Source: Bromus sterilis
Taxonomy: Eukaryota > Streptophyta > Magnoliopsida > Poales > Poaceae
Assembly (NCBI GenBank): GCA_950022295.1
Contig: OX465597.1
Coordinates: 60,499,016-60,563,015 of the forward strand
Direction of reading: 5' to 3'
DNA: 64,000 bases
The notes below the pieces were generated by a model. It saw nothing but the letters and a program-made list of their open reading frames with translations, was not told the DNA's origin and did no database searches. Position numbers and translations under genes: made by a program. Positions 61,092 to 64,000 of this stretch are shown piece by piece; positions within the stretch are counted from its first letter, which is position 1; the number at the start of each line of letters is the position of its first letter.

Positions 61092-61576
61092 ATGAGTTTG
61101 CTAGGAAAATGGCTTGGGAAGAAGAAGCCCGAGCGTACCGACCGAGTTACTAGAGATTCAGCTTCATCCTCAACTGCTAGGGTGAGCTAAAACGATGATG
61201 TTGTGCCCCTAGAGTTGTTAGAAGAGTCAAGTCTGACACGTGCAATGACGTATCCGTGTCAAGTTTTCGTTGAATCTGCAGGTATCAAGGAGGAGTTTGA
61301 CAACCTTTGTGCTAATGAAGGTTTGACACGGCTTGCAACATGCCGTGTGGCTCAGTATCGCAAACTCACCTCTTATTTTATTAATAGTTTTAGATATAAT
61401 CAAGATGCTGCTATTGTTGATCTTAGAATTTATGATGATCTTTTCACCATGTCTCTGGCAAGATTTTGTGAAATAATAGTTGTGCCGAACGCTGGAAAGG
61501 AGACAAAGATGAACTCTCAGCCCACCGAGTTGAGGACTCTCTTCAACTCTCCTTGCAGCCAGGACACGAAGGATAT
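61092..61576 (+). pseudogene. Extra 3' ORF of the gypsy element, stop and truncation
   Basis: The frame starts MSLLGKWLGKKKPERTDR at 61092, meets TAA at 61188-61190, and continues in the same frame through CQVFVESAGIKEEFDNLC and NSFRYNQDAAIVDLRIYDDL to 61576, where the next LTR interrupts it. I recall ORFs of this kind downstream of gag-protease in Triticeae gypsy elements but do not know a function. It does not look like RT, integrase or envelope. Confidence 0.6.
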
Positions 61577-62034
61577 TGTAACACCCCTAGTGCCATGCTA
61601 CATTAATCTTTTTGTTAGTGTCAAGTCCCGGTGATTTGCAAGAAATTAATCACCTCGATCATGCCCCAAATCAAATTCAACCTAATTGCATGGAATTAAA
61701 AACAATGTGGAACTAAAACTTATCCAAAAATTATGCAACCAATTTTATTAAATAACTAATAATCAATAAGTCATAATAAAATAGTAATGATATTTTAATA
61801 CCTTGTTTAAATATTTTAAACAAATCAAAAACAGTGCCTAATCCAGACATTTTCAATCTTTTTTAAATAGAAAAAAATCAAATGATTTTATAAAAGGCTC
61901 AAAACTTTTGTATCAACATATTAATGAGTAATACAAATATTATAACAAGTTTCACTATTGACTAAATTCAAATACTATCTAAACAAATTATAAACAGAAA
62001 AGAAAAAGAAGAGTAAAACAAAAAACAACTACAA

Positions 62035-62043
62035 ATATAAAAA
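62035..62043. repeat. TSD ATATAAAAA, left copy (right copy 62905-62913)
   Basis: Nine identical bases flank the foldback element, the length typical of Mutator-superfamily insertions. Confidence 0.8.
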
Positions 62044-62904
62044 AGGACAATTACATTTCTACCCCTAGTTATGTCTCACTTGTTTGATTTGCCCTTAGTT
62101 TCAAAAACACACTTGTTCTGTCCAAGCCACTTTGCGAATCTTATGCTTTTGCCCTTTGACCATTTGACCGTAACTTTAAAAACTTCAGAGCAGATTCATA
62201 CTAACTCAGAAAAATGCAAATAAGATATCAAAATGTTCAGAAAAACATCACATATATGTGCGTGTCATTTGGAATCATGAAAAAAGTGTTGGAAATAATC
62301 CATCTGAGTTCGAGCTCATACGATCTTAGCGTGAATAAAAAAATCTCAAAAAAAAAAAAACTGAATTATTTTTCTATAAACAATGACAAAATTTTTGAGT
62401 TCTTGCAAAGTTTCATCATGAAATAACATTCATGAATGTCGTGGCAAAAAAGAAAAATCCAACACTCTGAAACAAAGAATTTTGGAGTGTTGAATTTGTC
62501 TTTTTTGCGATGACTTTCACGAATGTTATTTCATGATGAAACTTTGCAAGAACTTAAAACATTTGTCAATATTTACAGGAAAAATAATTCAGATTTTTTT
62601 TGAGATTTTATTATTCATGCTAATATCATATGAGATCGAGCTCAGATGGGGAATTTCAAACAATTTTTTCATGATTGCAAATGACACACACATATAGGTG
62701 ATGTTTTTCTGAATATTCTAATATCTTATTTGCATTTTTTGAGTTAGTATGAATCTGCTTTGAAGTTTCCAAGGTTACGGTCAAACGTTCAAAGGGCAAA
62801 AGCATAAGATTCACAAAGTGGTTTGGGCAGAACAGGTGTGTTTTTGAAACTAAGGGTAAATGAAACGAGTGGGACATAACTAGGGGTAGAAATGTAATTG
62901 TCCC
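62044..62904. mobile_element. Foldback Mutator-type MITE, 861 bp, long hairpin
   Basis: The left end GGACAATTACATTTCTACCC is mirrored by the complementary right end, and the match continues with scattered mismatches for about 420 bases per arm to a loop of only a few bases near 62475. A 9-bp TSD flanks it. No transposase is encoded. The length of arms plus TSD fits a MULE-derived MITE. A transcript would fold into a very long hairpin. Confidence 0.88.
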
Positions 62905-64000
62905 ATATAAAAAAGGCTATCCTACGCCCTGGGCGAATCCCACCCGGGCCCAACCCAACCCCTCCCCAATCCCCTACCTCTGTTCATGGGGGTGCCGTGG
63001 TAGGCATCCCACGGCCGGCCACGCCCCTATCACCGTGGCGGCCATCCCGCGGCCGGCTGCGGGGATAAGGCCGCCTCTCTGCGCCGACCCCGAACCCTAA
63101 CCCTAGGGCCCCTCCATTCCCCCCTTCCGCCACCATGGCTCTGGTCCGAGCTGCCCGAGACCACCGCCTCCACGTCTCCTTCGTCTCCGCGGCCAGACAC
63201 GTCACCGCGTCGCACGAAGATGTCCGGAAGGACTGCCATAGACGTCCACGTCGATCCCAAGCTTCGATTCGAGCCGGAGGCCATGGCATCGAGCGAATCG
63301 GGACGTTCCCTTCGCCACGGCCGCCGTTTATCTACGCCAATTGCCGCCTCCACACTCCCCCACCGGCCTCCCCGCCGCTCCCATTGGAACCGTGGTGAGC
63401 TCCCGCTTTGTTCCCATCTCTCCTCTTCCGATTTTGCGCACCAGAACGTCGTTCCCCATGTAGCCCCGCTCCAGCCGCCGCCGTGGTGCTCGCCGTCGAG
63501 CACAAGCTACCCCATCATCGCTCGAAACACATTTGGTATGTCTGCAACACGCCATGGAGTTGAATGCACCGGCTCCCGCTCCATCTTGTGATCTCTATCG
63601 TTGTTTTCATCCCCACCGTGGCACGGCTGCCGCTCCGCTCGCCGTTGTCACCGTGCCACTGCGCCCGCGCTCGTCGCGGATCTGCCTCGCGCTCTGGCCG
63701 CCCAAGGCCACCCACAGCACGCGCGCCCCCTGGCCACGCCTCGGCAACCTCTTTCGCCCCCCCTCACCGATGTGCAACTCGCCACCGGCGTGCACTGCGT
63801 GTGCACGCGCGGTTAGGCCCTGGGCTAGCCCACTGACACGTGGGGTCGGCCCAGTTTTAATTAGGGGCTAAGCCCCTGTTTAGGTTAACCCCCTTATTAA
63901 TTAAATAAGAGATAACCCCCTTCACTGCCACTGACCTGTGGGCCAGATGCCCTTAAGTAAATAACAACTTAAATTAAAATGAAAATAACACTCACTATCT

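Larger units (their letters stand above)
57724..61576 (+). mobile_element. Decayed gag-protease gypsy body, LTRs missing
   Basis: gag, protease, a non-coding spacer and an extra 3' ORF in one orientation. The 5' LTR and primer site are missing (joined to the A LTR fragment at 57723). The 3' side is cut at 61576 by a new LTR. No RT or integrase is present. The proteins differ clearly from the gypsy element at 44589, so this is a different family with the same reduced coding plan. Confidence 0.85.
61577..64000 (+). repeat. 5' part of another gypsy-type LTR, runs off the window
   Basis: It opens TGTAACACCCCTAGTGCC at 61577, directly after coding sequence. Its layout mirrors the A-type LTRs: an AT-rich first part, then a GC-rich block with CCATGG and Pro/Arg-rich frames, then a segment with GACCTGTGGGCCAGATGCCC resembling 3745-3765. 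It is broken by a MITE at 62044-62904. No gene is visible in 62905-64000. Confidence 0.75.

Noticed and set aside
63100..63118. ACCCTAACCCTAGGG resembling plant telomere repeat
   Set aside because: Only about two units within a GC-rich LTR leader; no array.

Overview
The window looks like intergenic DNA of a large grass genome, most probably Triticeae (wheat, Aegilops, barley or rye). That rests on recognising the element families: Ty3/gypsy retrotransposons with 1.6-kb and 4.2-kb LTRs, LTRs opening TGTAAC or TGATACGTC, a CACTA transposon with a TNP2 transposase, a Cassandra-type TRIM carrying a 5S rRNA-like domain, and a Mutator-type foldback MITE. I see no host gene, tRNA gene or rRNA gene. 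Almost every base can be placed in a nested stack of transposable elements, and several insertions are proven by target-site duplications (TSDs) that I read directly.

Left part (1-16801). The 3' end of a chromovirus (RT, RNase H, integrase, chromodomain, then a 3' LTR; 1-6591) sits inside the TNP2 gene of a CACTA element (6592-9796). The CACTA sits in a plus-strand LTR of a family called B here (9797-11638). That LTR sits in a minus-strand LTR of the same family (11639-13668), and that one sits in a minus-strand gypsy element (13669-16801, continuing at 27237-27599). The left halves of these insertions lie outside the window.

Middle (16802-27231). One 10.4-kb insertion, bounded by a 5-bp TSD (AACAT), has the order LTR - 607-bp internal - deleted LTR - 607-bp internal - LTR. 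It has no gag or pol and behaves as a non-autonomous, large-LTR element (family B).

Right part (27600-57723). A second large-LTR, coding-deficient family (A), related by LTR sequence to the chromovirus at 1-6591, again shows LTR - internal - LTR - internal - LTR fragment. Its first LTR holds a solo B LTR (28774-37105, TSD TCCAT), which itself holds another solo B LTR (32264-36343, TSD GGGAG). Its second LTR holds a gypsy element with gag and protease but no reverse transcriptase (42854-52863, tRNA-Asp primer site). The gag of that element is interrupted by a minus-strand Cassandra LTR (45580-45844).

End (57724-64000). A decayed gag-protease gypsy body (57724-61576) with an extra 3' ORF is cut by the 5' LTR of another element (61577 to the window end). 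That LTR carries an 861-bp, almost fully palindromic Mutator-like MITE (62044-62904) with a 9-bp TSD.

How the parts work together: only the chromovirus carries recognisable RT, RNase H and integrase, and its RT is frameshifted. Families A and B keep a primer site (A also a polypurine tract) but no recognised coding sequence, so they would depend on enzymes supplied in trans. The gypsy elements at 42854 and 57724 keep gag and protease only. The most interesting observations are the tandem LTR-internal arrays in two unrelated families, gene-like features inside the LTRs (TATA box, leader ORF, splice-like exons), an antisense ORF shared by two gypsy copies, the 5S-bearing TRIM, and the long hairpin MITE.
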